Source: a virus
IMG/VR virus record: IMGVR_UViG_3300021963_000025
Coordinates: 126,001-190,000 of that record
Reading direction: 5' to 3' (one strand)
Length of the DNA: 64,000 bases
Part shown: positions 1-9,510 of the stretch, piece by piece
How positions within the stretch are numbered: the first letter of the stretch is position 1
How the letters are laid out: every line of letters begins with the position of its first letter
Notes under the pieces: generated by a model
Seen by the model: the letters and a program-made list of their open reading frames with translations, nothing else
Database searches by the model: none
What the model was told of the DNA's origin: nothing
Made by a program: the position numbers and the translations under genes

Positions 1-660
1 AAAACAACTACAATTCTTTATTTAGTTGACCGTTTCCTACTACAATTATGGAAATCAACCGAAAATACAAACTTCACGGAATTAAATGCAATTGAATTAA
101 AAAAGATAGTTGCAGAAAATCAAAGAATAATCGACGCTAGAAAGGACTGGAAGACAATTAAAGATAATTGGAAAAATGTCAAGTTCACTGTCGATATGAA
201 TGATGACCCTAAAGTAGTTGACCTTTACTGGAATGCTGTTAAAGAAAGAGTGATAAGACTATTTACACATGGAGACCTTAGCAAAGGACATATTAATTAC
301 GATTCTGATGCGGGTAGGGTTCAAGTAAATGGTGGTCGTTTAGAATATTGTGTTGACCTTAGAGGATATGAATTTGTAAGTTGCTTCCTAAGAGGAGAAT
401 TTACAGAATGTGATATTTATGGATGTGACATTAATGGTTCTGATATTCACTATTGTAATTTCTATCAATCAACGCAAATTACAAGTTCCAAAGTAGATGG
501 TTCATATATTCACGGTACATGTACCGCAAATGATTGTTACATTTATGGTAAAGGAACGTTTAAAGGAACAATGAATGGCGGAATCTTTAGAGAGGGTTCA
601 TTTGATAAAAAACTAGCTAGATTTAATGACGTTGAAATTGTTAAATCTAGAGGAATATAA
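1..660 (+). CDS. Hypothetical virion-region protein with beta-solenoid-like C-terminus (5' end cut off)
   Basis: The frame is open from the first base of the window, so the gene begins upstream; an ATG at 196 is internal to this longer frame and is probably not the real start. The visible 219 residues have a charged helical N-terminal part, followed by short repeats rich in C, D, G and Y (for example DLRGYEF, CDIYGCD, CDINGSD), like pentapeptide-repeat or beta-solenoid proteins. No family could be named. It lies just before the baseplate wedge genes, so a structural or head-tail role is likely from context only. Confidence 0.6.
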   Translation, partial: KTTTILYLVDRFLLQLWKSTENTNFTELNAIELKKIVAENQRIIDARKDWKTIKDNWKNVKFTVDMNDDPKVVDLYWNAVKERVIRLFTHGDLSKGHINYDSDAGRVQVNGGRLEYCVDLRGYEFVSCFLRGEFTECDIYGCDINGSDIHYCNFYQSTQITSSKVDGSYIHGTCTANDCYIYGKGTFKGTMNGGIFREGSFDKKLARFNDVEIVKSRGI

Positions 661-675
661 AAATAAAATAAAAAG

Positions 676-1506
676 ATGGGTAATATATTAATAGGCGACG
701 CGTCGTATCAAGAACATCCAGAATGGGACACGGAATGCTTTAACAATTTTGTAGATGAACTTGCTGCAGATATAACAGGTTCGTGTATGATACCGATGAA
801 CCTTCCAAAACAAGAGGTTCAAAACATAGTTAAAAGAGCAAAAAAATGGTTCTATAAAAACTATGAGTATTCAGTACAAGAAAACTTCTTGGTAATTCCA
901 GCCGAGATGTTTGCATCAGATCATTTTAAATATTCTAGGTCTTTTACACTTCCTGGAATGGACCCTGTAACTGGAGGTGGTGAGATATTTTCAGTATTCG
1001 CAGTGCTTGAAAAAGGAAACACGTGGGGTGGAAGTATGGACATTAACTTTACTCAAGGAGATTTTGCAATCGAAAGAATGTTAATGGGTGGAATTTATGG
1101 TGGTTCTAAAACTGGACAAGCCGCAGAAAATTTACAATACTATGTTATTAATGAATCTTTTTTCGATTTAGCTCGACAAATTTTTAAGAATCCTTACAGT
1201 TTTCATTACAGCCAATTAACACATGAGCTAAAGTTCATGGGAGAAACTCCTAAAAAAGATACAATTTTAAAGGTGTATCAAACTATTCCGGAATGCGCAC
1301 TATTCCAAGATGAGGCATTTTTTAGATATTGTTCAGCTAAGATTAAAATTTCACTAGGACAAAAACTTGGAATATTTGGATTCTCCCTTCCTGGAAATAT
1401 TCAAATTAATCCAGATTTAATTAAAGGTCTTGGTGAAGAGGAACTTTCTGCATTAATCGAAGAGATTAAGAGCGACGAAGGTACTGACTGGATGTTCCAT
1501 TCTTAA
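676..1506 (+). CDS. Hypothetical structural protein upstream of gp25
   Basis: A 276-residue protein with no signal peptide or membrane segment. It mixes aromatic, beta-type stretches (residues 60-130) with a C-terminal helical tail rich in E and D that ends GTDWMFHS. Its place directly before the gp25-like gene, 16 bases away, and co-orientation with the baseplate genes suggest a neck, wedge or tail-assembly protein. In T4 the genes next to gene 25 are small baseplate-hub or wedge factors, but I could not match this sequence to any of them. The function is unknown; the gene is credible from length, spacing and composition. Confidence 0.7.
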   Translation: MGNILIGDASYQEHPEWDTECFNNFVDELAADITGSCMIPMNLPKQEVQNIVKRAKKWFYKNYEYSVQENFLVIPAEMFASDHFKYSRSFTLPGMDPVTGGGEIFSVFAVLEKGNTWGGSMDINFTQGDFAIERMLMGGIYGGSKTGQAAENLQYYVINESFFDLARQIFKNPYSFHYSQLTHELKFMGETPKKDTILKVYQTIPECALFQDEAFFRYCSAKIKISLGQKLGIFGFSLPGNIQINPDLIKGLGEEELSALIEEIKSDEGTDWMFHS

Positions 1507-1522
1507 ACAAATATATAATATT

Positions 1523-1876
1523 ATGGAATTATACATAAAAGCGTTAGAAGACCCTAATTACGATGAAAATCAATTACAAATCGATGAGGATATTGCGCTG
1601 ATAATATCTCAAATCGAGACATTGATATTTACCGAGAAGGGCGATGTGATGGGAGACCCTGATTTTGGGCTTAACCTTGAAGATTACGTGTATTCTTTTA
1701 TGTATAATGATACAATGTTACAAGGTGTTGTTCAAAGTGCTATTTCAAGATACGTTCCATTAGCTGCAAAAATACCAGTCCACGTTACTGTTGAATTTGC
1801 TGAATTGACCGAAAAGAATATGGTTTTTATAGATATATCTATTGACTATAGATTTGGAATAACAATCGCTATATAA
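1523..1876 (+). CDS. 25: Baseplate wedge protein, gp25-like
   Basis: A 117-residue protein of the T4 gp25 family (also found in type VI secretion as TssE, and historically called lysozyme-like although it is not an enzyme). It has the short N-terminal strand, a helix with IALIISQIETLI, then a glycine- and aspartate-containing turn (GDPDFGLNLEDY), and a C-terminal beta pair ending IDYRFGITIAI. T4 gp25 is 132 residues. gp25 joins gp6 and gp53 in the wedge core and primes sheath polymerisation. The next gene encodes the gp6-like partner, 13 bases downstream, which supports the call. Confidence 0.82.
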   Translation: MELYIKALEDPNYDENQLQIDEDIALIISQIETLIFTEKGDVMGDPDFGLNLEDYVYSFMYNDTMLQGVVQSAISRYVPLAAKIPVHVTVEFAELTEKNMVFIDISIDYRFGITIAI

Positions 1877-1889
1877 AAAAATAAATGAG

Positions 1890-3710
1890 ATGACTGAATT
1901 AAAATTTTTATCAAGAGCCAGAATTAAGGTTACTGAAATGATTGCCGATACTCGAACATATATTTCAAGAGTATATGGTCGATCAAGCGATTTATTTACA
2001 ACAGCTTCACCATATTCTCAAATACTTGAAGTACTAGCCGAACTTACCAATTTAAACTTCCTTTATATTGAGGATGCTGTAGTTGAACAAAATATCCTAA
2101 CAGCACAGGACCCAGAATCTATATATGGACTTGCAAGACTTGCAGGACATGATGCATTTAGAGGTTCATCTGCTCTTGGAGAATTAAAAATAAGACTAAA
2201 TACTAGCGCATTTAATGATATTGAAGGAGACACTCTAAATATTCCTGCAAACTGCGTAATCAAGGCAAGTAAAAATGGTCTGGAATATATTTTAAGAACA
2301 AACAATGACCAATTTGTAATTCAAAAAAGTAGTCCAGATTATATTTACATACCAGTTATTCAGGGTAAAATTGAAAAGCAAACTCTAACAGGTACTGGTG
2401 AAAAGTTACAATCATTTAATGTAATTACTAAAAAGAATACTGATAATGACTCAGTTAGAATTAGTGTTAACAGTGAATTGTGGACTAAATATGATTCATT
2501 ATATGATATGAAAGTCGGAACCAAAGGATATATGGTTAAAACAGGAATAACCGGAGGACTAGATATTTATTTTGGTAATGGTTCATTTGGAATGATTCCA
2601 CCTGTTGGTTCTTCTATTGATATTGAATACCTTATTTCAGAAGGAAGTAAAGGTAATTTGACAGGTTCTAAAGACCTTAATTTTAAATTTCAAACTGAAG
2701 GTTTTGATTCTCTTGGAAACGCATGCGACCTAAATAAATTACTAGAGGCTTCTTTTACAGTTGCACCTACAATGGGTTCTGATCCTGAGAGTATTGAACT
2801 TACTAAATTGATTGCACCTTTACAAAGCCACTCATTTGTACTTGCAACTCCGGACAATTATGAGGCATTTTTATCTAAATATGGAATGTTCTCATATCTA
2901 GATGCATACAACACTACAAATGACGGATATATTGATGACGACAATGTGATTTACCTATTCATGTTACCAGATACAAAAAGAAAACTGACTAAAAATAACG
3001 ACTATTTTAATCTACATCAAGAGGAATTCTTTTTCTCAGAAGAGGAAAAGAACGGAATCCTTAGAACTTTAGAAAATTCAGGTAGACAAATGGTAACAAC
3101 TGAAGTTAAGATTGTGGAGCCTAAAGTTCAATATTTTAGAATGGATGTTAAAGTTAGATATTTCGAAGGGTACAATAAGATTAATCTTTTTGGAGAGATT
3201 CGCACAAAAATTTCTCAGTACTTAATTAATATAACACGTAGAGACCGTTTACCAAAATCAGATATTATTGCACTATTAGAAGGTATCGAAGGAATCGACT
3301 CTGTTAATGTAAGATTTGTTTCTGAAAAGGAAGAGACGGCTAGAAGATTAGGTTACTATACAAGTGAAACTGTGACTGTAACTCCTTCAACTACAACACT
3401 TGAAGACATTGGAAATGGAAAACAAAAATACGTTTTCTTTAAAAGAAATGTAACTACTACTCTAGTTAACTTTGAACCAAATGCACCGCTTCCAGAGAAT
3501 GTAATTAATCTAGATTCTTTTGGAGATATTATTTTAGAGAAAGAAGAGGTTGCACTATTCAGAGGAGGTTGGGTAGATCGTGAAGGTGCTACAGTACTTG
3601 ATGATGCTAAAGTTGGAGAAATGGCGGCACTATCAGTTTACTTTGATGAACCTGCGGTACCAAATACAGTTTTTAGTAGAATTCAAGCTCAAAATAGAAA
3701 AGCACTATAA
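1890..3710 (+). CDS. 6: Baseplate wedge protein, gp6/J-like
   Basis: A 606-residue protein, close in length to T4 gp6 (about 660). The N-terminal helix reads ..IADTRTYISRVYGRSSDLF, followed by a helix (SPYSQILEVLAELTNLNFLY) typical of the J/gp6 baseplate family. A beta-rich middle and a C-terminal alpha/beta part (YFRMDVKVRYFEGYN, then DIIALLEGIEGIDSVNVRF) also fit J proteins, where the last segment is the dimerisation region. gp6 dimers form the ring that ties the wedges together. The gene follows gp25 and its stop overlaps the next start (TAATG), indicating translational coupling. Confidence 0.75.
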   Translation: MTELKFLSRARIKVTEMIADTRTYISRVYGRSSDLFTTASPYSQILEVLAELTNLNFLYIEDAVVEQNILTAQDPESIYGLARLAGHDAFRGSSALGELKIRLNTSAFNDIEGDTLNIPANCVIKASKNGLEYILRTNNDQFVIQKSSPDYIYIPVIQGKIEKQTLTGTGEKLQSFNVITKKNTDNDSVRISVNSELWTKYDSLYDMKVGTKGYMVKTGITGGLDIYFGNGSFGMIPPVGSSIDIEYLISEGSKGNLTGSKDLNFKFQTEGFDSLGNACDLNKLLEASFTVAPTMGSDPESIELTKLIAPLQSHSFVLATPDNYEAFLSKYGMFSYLDAYNTTNDGYIDDDNVIYLFMLPDTKRKLTKNNDYFNLHQEEFFFSEEEKNGILRTLENSGRQMVTTEVKIVEPKVQYFRMDVKVRYFEGYNKINLFGEIRTKISQYLINITRRDRLPKSDIIALLEGIEGIDSVNVRFVSEKEETARRLGYYTSETVTVTPSTTTLEDIGNGKQKYVFFKRNVTTTLVNFEPNAPLPENVINLDSFGDIILEKEEVALFRGGWVDREGATVLDDAKVGEMAALSVYFDEPAVPNTVFSRIQAQNRKAL

Positions 3711-3979
3711 TGGGTATTTTAAGTAATTTATTTAAAGTTCGTAAGGTAAAAAGTTATGATACTCGACTTTCGGCAATGGACCAAAGGTTACATGAGGGTA
3801 ATGATTACCGAACAAATATATTAAGCAATTCATTATCAAAATACATACAGAGAAATGATACAATGTATGATTTTATTACGATGATGCAACATGTTGTCGC
3901 CGACTGGGTTGATTCTGTTTCTTATTTAAAAGCATACAAATCATATACAGTTAGAAAAGACGATAAAAAAGTTAAGTAA
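3710..3979 (+). CDS. Small hypothetical baseplate-region protein
   Basis: An 89-residue, basic, mostly helical protein whose ATG shares a base with the stop of the gp6-like gene. It has no membrane segment or recognisable motif; the helix around IQRNDTMYDFITMMQHVVADWVDSV is strongly amphipathic. Such a small coupled gene between the gp6-like and gp7/I-like genes probably encodes a wedge or chaperone component (the position could correspond to a gp53-type factor), but the sequence does not prove that. Confidence 0.6.
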   Translation: MGILSNLFKVRKVKSYDTRLSAMDQRLHEGNDYRTNILSNSLSKYIQRNDTMYDFITMMQHVVADWVDSVSYLKAYKSYTVRKDDKKVK

Positions 3980-3981
3980 GA

Positions 3982-6948
3982 ATGGCAAATCCAAATTTAA
4001 GATTTTTTGATAGCGAATCAAATGACCTAAACCTTCTATATAATTCAGAGACGAATATATGGGAGGGAGTTTGTTATTTACCGAAAGTATCAACTGGACT
4101 ATACGAGACCCTAACAATATACATATTAGAACAAGTAGAAGGTGAACTTGGAGGAGACAAGTTTATTACTCCAATTGGATCTGGTAATTATAACAATAAA
4201 CTTAAGTTTAAGTTTTTTAGTGGTTACGAATTTAGTGAAGACATATTCATGTACAGCGCTAAAAATAATAATGGAGTACTTGAAATTCAAAAGGATGAGG
4301 TTCAAATTCATAATATATTAGACCCAAGCGCTGCAGTAGGAACAAATTCAAATGGTTTTAAAATAATTGGTGATAATATTCCAATGGTTCCAGTTAAGTG
4401 TAATATTGCACTTATGAGTGAGGAAGATAATTATCATACCCGAATTCTTGACATTTATGAATATACTTCCGGAGAACAAGATAGTCCCGAAGTATTAATT
4501 GCAAGCATTAGAATTTATGGAGAAACCGAAGCTGAAGATGAAAGATTATCGGTTCTACTATCAAATATGGGAATGTCCCTATCTGAGGAAGAGTATTTGA
4601 TACTTAAAGATTCGAACATTTTAGAGATGTCTCCTGACTGGATTTTAATGAATCAAAAGAGAAAAGAACTTCTCTTACAAGCTTCTGAAATAAAACCATT
4701 CATTGGTACTTATAAAGCACTATTAAATGCCATTGATTTTTATGGTTACAATAAAATAACGATCAAAGAATATTGGTTGAATATTAATGAACAGGCAGAA
4801 AACTTTGGAAAATTACAAGCAATTGCACTTCCAAATCAAGACACTGTTGGATTTCTTGCAAACAAAACCCAAGGAAACCAGTTGCCAAGTTCTAATTTAA
4901 AAAAGACTAGCAGATTTTCTCTTGTCTATAGATTAAATGAGGCCGATGGAAATGTTGACGAGTGGGATATCCCAACTGTGGTTGAATCGACCGATTATAG
5001 CCCAGATGAAGTGCTTATAAAACTATACGGACTTAAGAATAAATTACAAGAAAAATACTTGCCACTTCAGGCTAAAATCGTAGATATTACAGGAGAAGGT
5101 GATTATTTCGGACAATTTAATTTAAACGTTTGGAACAATCAGCATTCTATTAAAGACCAGACGGCTGGACAAAATGTTGATTTTAGCAGATACCCAAAGG
5201 ATAGACAATTATTTATTGAAGACTTAAGAAAGGTTGATTATAGATTAACCGGAATTAACCAAGACTTTTCTGCTCTTAGTGTTAATAATAGAGAGGCTAT
5301 CGCCAATTCTATTATTAATTTTTATGATGGATATTATCTTGACGAGTTGTCAAGCTTTAATACTCTTGCTGGAATTCCAGTAGGATGTCCTATTGTTTTA
5401 AATGCAGACTCATTTATTGGAAGCTGGGATTCTGCGGAATTTACGTGGTTAGACGCCGGTAAAGATTATGTAGGTGGTGCGGTTGGATATAACTTTTTTG
5501 ATGATTTTCCACCACTTAATCCTCCTGCGTCTGGTGTCAGACCCAATACAATATGTCTTGGACCAACATGTCCTGTACCAGTACCTATTGGAACCGTACC
5601 AGTAGGGACAGCGCCAACAGTAAACTTTACCAATTGGGATTATTTGCATGCAAATGAACAATACGTTTTATGTACGTGGGATAATTGGTGGAGACAAGGA
5701 ATCTACGAATTAGAATGGACAATACTTGGACCTAGAGGTTATTCAGAATCTTTTAGAGGACCTGTTGGATTCTATGATATTACCGGAACATTCCGCCCAA
5801 GATACCAACAATTTCCTGTAGTACTTCCGTACGCTGGAACCTACTCTGTTGAATTGTCTATATTTGACCTTTATAATGTTCGAAGTTCTTATAGAAAACC
5901 TGACTATTTTGAAGTTAAAAACAAAAACGTTGAGGTTTATGGAATATTCCAAAGAATGTTACCTCAATTAAATTGGAACCAATACAAGTACGATTACGAT
6001 GTTGCAGGTAGTGACTGGGATTGGGCTAGAGAGAATACAATCGATGTTGATAGTGTTATCGCAACATATTATTTAACGTTAGACCGGGCCAACTATGTTC
6101 ACGACGAAGAGAATGGTGTAGAGTTTTCTACAGTTCGAAGATATGTCGATCCAAATACAATCACTGGTTTTAATGAAACTGCTGGACCGTACCAGTGGAG
6201 AGCCCTAAGAACCCAAGTATGGGAAGATGGTGAAGAGATTAATTGGGATATGATGCGGGTTGGAGCAGACATAAACTCATCATTTAAGATAGATTTAAGA
6301 CAATCGATGGGTTATAGTAATGGATATGAGTTTTATGTAACGCAATATGACGTAAATTCAAACCTATTAATTACTGATTCATACGAAATACAATCAACAT
6401 ATCCTGCCGACGAAAATGATTTGAATGCATGGATGGATATTGCAGATGAACTTTCTCAATTAGATCCGGTAGCACATCCAATCCTAACAAAATTTAATTA
6501 CAATCCAATATTGGTTGACGTTAATTACGATGGAATTGAAGATGAATGTTATTATATTTTAGTAGTTGCTGAAGAACCTTCAAGAACTCATGATTATTCT
6601 AGCGTTGGTTTTAATAATATTGTAGGTGGAGAAGTAGTTGCAGGATCTGAACTTCATTTTGAAAGTTATAACCCAAACTATCAGGACTTATGCGTCATCG
6701 ATAGTCACATGGAAGTTAAAAGATTAAATCATGTTACGTTTTCATACGATACTACAAATATGCCTGGTATTATTGGACAGCGATGGACGCTTAAAAATAA
6801 TAACGAGAATGTAAATGATATATATTATAGTAATACATGGCTGACATATCTATTCAAATACAAAGGTGATTATACCATTGAATTAGAATTGACCGACGTG
6901 AATGGAAATAAAAACACAATAAATAAAAATATATTAAAAATCATTTAA
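3982..6948 (+). CDS. 7: Large baseplate wedge protein, gp7/I-like with PKD-type domains
   Basis: A 988-residue protein, about the size of T4 gp7 (1032). Around residues 215-265 it has the P2 gpI-type signature of a helix with Trp, then KPFIGTYKALLNAIDFYG and a strand with KEYW, as expected of the I-like partner that follows J in contractile tails. Around residues 540-650 and 910-988 there are Ig/PKD-like stretches (AGTYSVELSIFDLYN, KGDYTIELELTDVNG). In T4, gp7 is the wedge scaffold that binds gp6, gp8 and gp10. Identification rests on gene order (25-6-small-this), size and the I-like motif; the beta domains may be surface decorations. Confidence 0.6.
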   Translation: MANPNLRFFDSESNDLNLLYNSETNIWEGVCYLPKVSTGLYETLTIYILEQVEGELGGDKFITPIGSGNYNNKLKFKFFSGYEFSEDIFMYSAKNNNGVLEIQKDEVQIHNILDPSAAVGTNSNGFKIIGDNIPMVPVKCNIALMSEEDNYHTRILDIYEYTSGEQDSPEVLIASIRIYGETEAEDERLSVLLSNMGMSLSEEEYLILKDSNILEMSPDWILMNQKRKELLLQASEIKPFIGTYKALLNAIDFYGYNKITIKEYWLNINEQAENFGKLQAIALPNQDTVGFLANKTQGNQLPSSNLKKTSRFSLVYRLNEADGNVDEWDIPTVVESTDYSPDEVLIKLYGLKNKLQEKYLPLQAKIVDITGEGDYFGQFNLNVWNNQHSIKDQTAGQNVDFSRYPKDRQLFIEDLRKVDYRLTGINQDFSALSVNNREAIANSIINFYDGYYLDELSSFNTLAGIPVGCPIVLNADSFIGSWDSAEFTWLDAGKDYVGGAVGYNFFDDFPPLNPPASGVRPNTICLGPTCPVPVPIGTVPVGTAPTVNFTNWDYLHANEQYVLCTWDNWWRQGIYELEWTILGPRGYSESFRGPVGFYDITGTFRPRYQQFPVVLPYAGTYSVELSIFDLYNVRSSYRKPDYFEVKNKNVEVYGIFQRMLPQLNWNQYKYDYDVAGSDWDWARENTIDVDSVIATYYLTLDRANYVHDEENGVEFSTVRRYVDPNTITGFNETAGPYQWRALRTQVWEDGEEINWDMMRVGADINSSFKIDLRQSMGYSNGYEFYVTQYDVNSNLLITDSYEIQSTYPADENDLNAWMDIADELSQLDPVAHPILTKFNYNPILVDVNYDGIEDECYYILVVAEEPSRTHDYSSVGFNNIVGGEVVAGSELHFESYNPNYQDLCVIDSHMEVKRLNHVTFSYDTTNMPGIIGQRWTLKNNNENVNDIYYSNTWLTYLFKYKGDYTIELELTDVNGNKNTINKNILKII

Positions 6949-6949
6949 A

Positions 6950-7540
6950 ATGGCAAGTATAACAACAATCTTAGGAACCGACAGTGTTTCTTCATCTAGA
7001 ATCGTAATTAATAACAATTTTGCTGCACTTAATCAAGAATTAGCAGATATCTCTACGTTGTTTAATACGACATCACAAACTCTTACGTTAACAGGATTAA
7101 TTACTGGAGGTACTTTAAAAGTTAATAATGGAACTATTGACACGTTCAAGGTTAATAATGCCGATGCTGATGTAAACGTACCAATTAACTTTAATCAGGA
7201 TGTTACTCTTAATAAGGGATTAATGCATTCAGTATATTATAATGCAACAACACTTCCTGCTGCAAATGCGTATGAGTATACGACATACATTTTAGATGCT
7301 ACTGCACCTGCATTTTTTGGTAATTCTGTAGTTTTAGCAGATGCAGATCATGGGCAAGAAATTACGTTTATTGCAAATGGTGGAATGGTTGAAATCGATA
7401 CCTCTTCTACTAACATCGCGGTTTCAAATTCAAGTAATATATCTATAAATGAAAATGGTTCTTTAACGCTAAGATATATTGATGATACTGGACTTTTCTA
7501 TGTAATTTCTTCATCTAATTGCAGTGGAATAGTATTCTAA
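6950..7540 (+). CDS. Short fibre or adaptor protein (hypothetical)
   Basis: A 196-residue protein beginning with a helix of the type RIVINNNFAALNQELADIS, which is common at the N-terminus of phage fibre proteins. A beta-rich body rich in N, T and S follows, with repeats such as GGTLKVNNGTIDTFKVNN, ending in NCSGIVF. This composition is that of a trimeric fibre or fibre-attachment protein. It starts one base after the gp7-like stop. The precise role is unknown. Confidence 0.6.
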   Translation: MASITTILGTDSVSSSRIVINNNFAALNQELADISTLFNTTSQTLTLTGLITGGTLKVNNGTIDTFKVNNADADVNVPINFNQDVTLNKGLMHSVYYNATTLPAANAYEYTTYILDATAPAFFGNSVVLADADHGQEITFIANGGMVEIDTSSTNIAVSNSSNISINENGSLTLRYIDDTGLFYVISSSNCSGIVF

Positions 7541-7565
7541 TATTAATAAAAACAAAAACGATTAA

Positions 7566-9509
7566 ATGGCAACACCATTAATAAGAATACCCCAAGAACA
7601 GGGAGGTACATTGTATGCATTTTCAAGTGCTGCTCGAGATTTGACAAGGGCTTATTATAATCCTGATATAAATTTTGAGTACTCTAAGTTTGCGTTAATC
7701 GATATTCCAGTAGTATCAGATCCAGGAACTAGTGGATTTAACTTTATTCAATTTGAAAATTTATACGAAGGTGGACTAGTTCCTCCAGGAGGACAAGCTC
7801 CTTCATATACTCCTGATGGAAATGCAAATGTCGATTTTGCACAGACTCTACAGAATTATGCTCTTAATTTCGAGAATTTTATTCTAACAGATGATGACTT
7901 TGACAATTCATTGTATTCTACCGATGCTGAAAAAATATTATTTAAGTGGTTACATCATATTGGTGCATTCGAGGTAAAAGCCGCGAATTCACAGCAAGTT
8001 ATTAGTGGTTATTCTAGAGCAATAGAAAATGAAGACACTACAAATACCGGTAATAATTATTCTAGAGTTGTAAAGTACATTGGAAATATCGACGTTTCAA
8101 ATGATAAAAATTATCAAGGAAATACTTACAATGAAATATTTGTAAATGTTCCATCTTCAGTAGGTTACACTCCAGAGATATTATTTAAGTCAACTGCGTA
8201 CAACACAACTGCAACGTCATACCAACCGGGTAGTGAAATTAATGGTAGAAGTGGACAAACACATCCAGATGCTTTCTTAGGATTAGAATCAATTGCAGAT
8301 AACGACAATGGTACTATAAGTTTAGATCCGGTAGACCTATATGATTATGGTATTGAATGGAACTCAACATTATATTCTAAAATTGCAAATGACCCGCAAT
8401 TAAATAATTTTTTAGAGTATTCTAAAAGAGGAGGAGACTTTAGGTTTAATGCAATCCTTGTTTACTATGATTTATATTCAAAATCAAATGTTGCCAATAA
8501 ATCAACCAATCTTTATGGCATATTGATATTAGATAACTTTAAAGATGACCCTAATACTACAGGATGGTACATACCAGAATTAACAAAGTATAAACCAAAT
8601 GATGTAACAGGTCTTAATGGTAATGCGTTTGCTCTTAAATTAAATGTAAAATTTAACTCTTCATTAGATAATGTAGGTGTTGAATTAAACATCAATGACT
8701 ACTCTACGTTTTCCATGGACATTTTCTTGGATACGACGACTGCTCTTGAAAATGCTGCTAAACTATTAGTTGACGCTGCAAATTCATATGCTTCAATCGC
8801 TGAAAGAGTAGCCTACCTAGAAAATTTAGTTGCGTCTAGTACTTCAACTGATTATTCTACGAAAATTTCAGCGCTAGAAACTGCAGTTGAAAATGCATCT
8901 TTAAATTATGCATCTTCTACTTCAATTTTAGATATGATTACTTCGGTAAACACAAGATTGAATCAGATAATAAGTGGAGTTATTCCAACTGAAATACAAT
9001 ACAATACAAATGTACTTTCAGCAGGTAATGGAATGAAAATTGACAAGTCAAACCCTAGTATGATTAAATTAGTCAATGACAATAATGGATATACATTAAA
9101 TTCTGTTTTTGATTATGAATTTATACCAGAGACTACGGGTTCTCTAATCGCTCCAAGTAATTTATTCAATTTGAATCTTACGGCTTCTCATGGTTTAATT
9201 ACAAGAATTCGACCATTTGATAATTTAATTCGAATCAATACTGATACTGGTACAATGACCGGAGACTTGAATATATACTTAGATGATAGTATTAATTCTT
9301 GGAAAAATGGCCAGACTATTAAGTTTTCTTTTAAAAATCAATTGCCAACCCTAGGAACTTACAAAATAAACATATACACAGATAAAAATAACAGTTATGT
9401 GTTAAAGGCTTCTATTGATAGCAATAATATTTTAAGCCAAAAACCTTACTTTGAATTAATATGTGTGGACGAAATAAACAAGACATTTGAACTTGAAATA
9501 ATAAGATAA
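7566..9509 (+). CDS. Large virion protein with central coiled coil
   Basis: A 647-residue protein with a beta-rich N-terminal two-thirds and, at about residues 395-475, a predicted trimeric coiled coil (heptads such as ERVAYLENL and TKISALETAVENA). A short beta domain ends the protein. That layout is typical of baseplate-attached fibres or spikes (T4 gp8-gp12 region). No homology could be assigned by eye. It follows the small adaptor by 25 bases and is one base from the next structural gene. Confidence 0.65.
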   Translation: MATPLIRIPQEQGGTLYAFSSAARDLTRAYYNPDINFEYSKFALIDIPVVSDPGTSGFNFIQFENLYEGGLVPPGGQAPSYTPDGNANVDFAQTLQNYALNFENFILTDDDFDNSLYSTDAEKILFKWLHHIGAFEVKAANSQQVISGYSRAIENEDTTNTGNNYSRVVKYIGNIDVSNDKNYQGNTYNEIFVNVPSSVGYTPEILFKSTAYNTTATSYQPGSEINGRSGQTHPDAFLGLESIADNDNGTISLDPVDLYDYGIEWNSTLYSKIANDPQLNNFLEYSKRGGDFRFNAILVYYDLYSKSNVANKSTNLYGILILDNFKDDPNTTGWYIPELTKYKPNDVTGLNGNAFALKLNVKFNSSLDNVGVELNINDYSTFSMDIFLDTTTALENAAKLLVDAANSYASIAERVAYLENLVASSTSTDYSTKISALETAVENASLNYASSTSILDMITSVNTRLNQIISGVIPTEIQYNTNVLSAGNGMKIDKSNPSMIKLVNDNNGYTLNSVFDYEFIPETTGSLIAPSNLFNLNLTASHGLITRIRPFDNLIRINTDTGTMTGDLNIYLDDSINSWKNGQTIKFSFKNQLPTLGTYKINIYTDKNNSYVLKASIDSNNILSQKPYFELICVDEINKTFELEIIR

Positions 9510-9510
9510 T

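Noticed and set aside
196-198. ATG 196 as a gene start
   Set aside because: The same frame is open from base 1, so the gene is more likely cut by the window edge.
1523-1876. Lysozyme role for the gp25-like protein
   Set aside because: The family has an old lysozyme label but lacks catalytic residues; it is a wedge protein.
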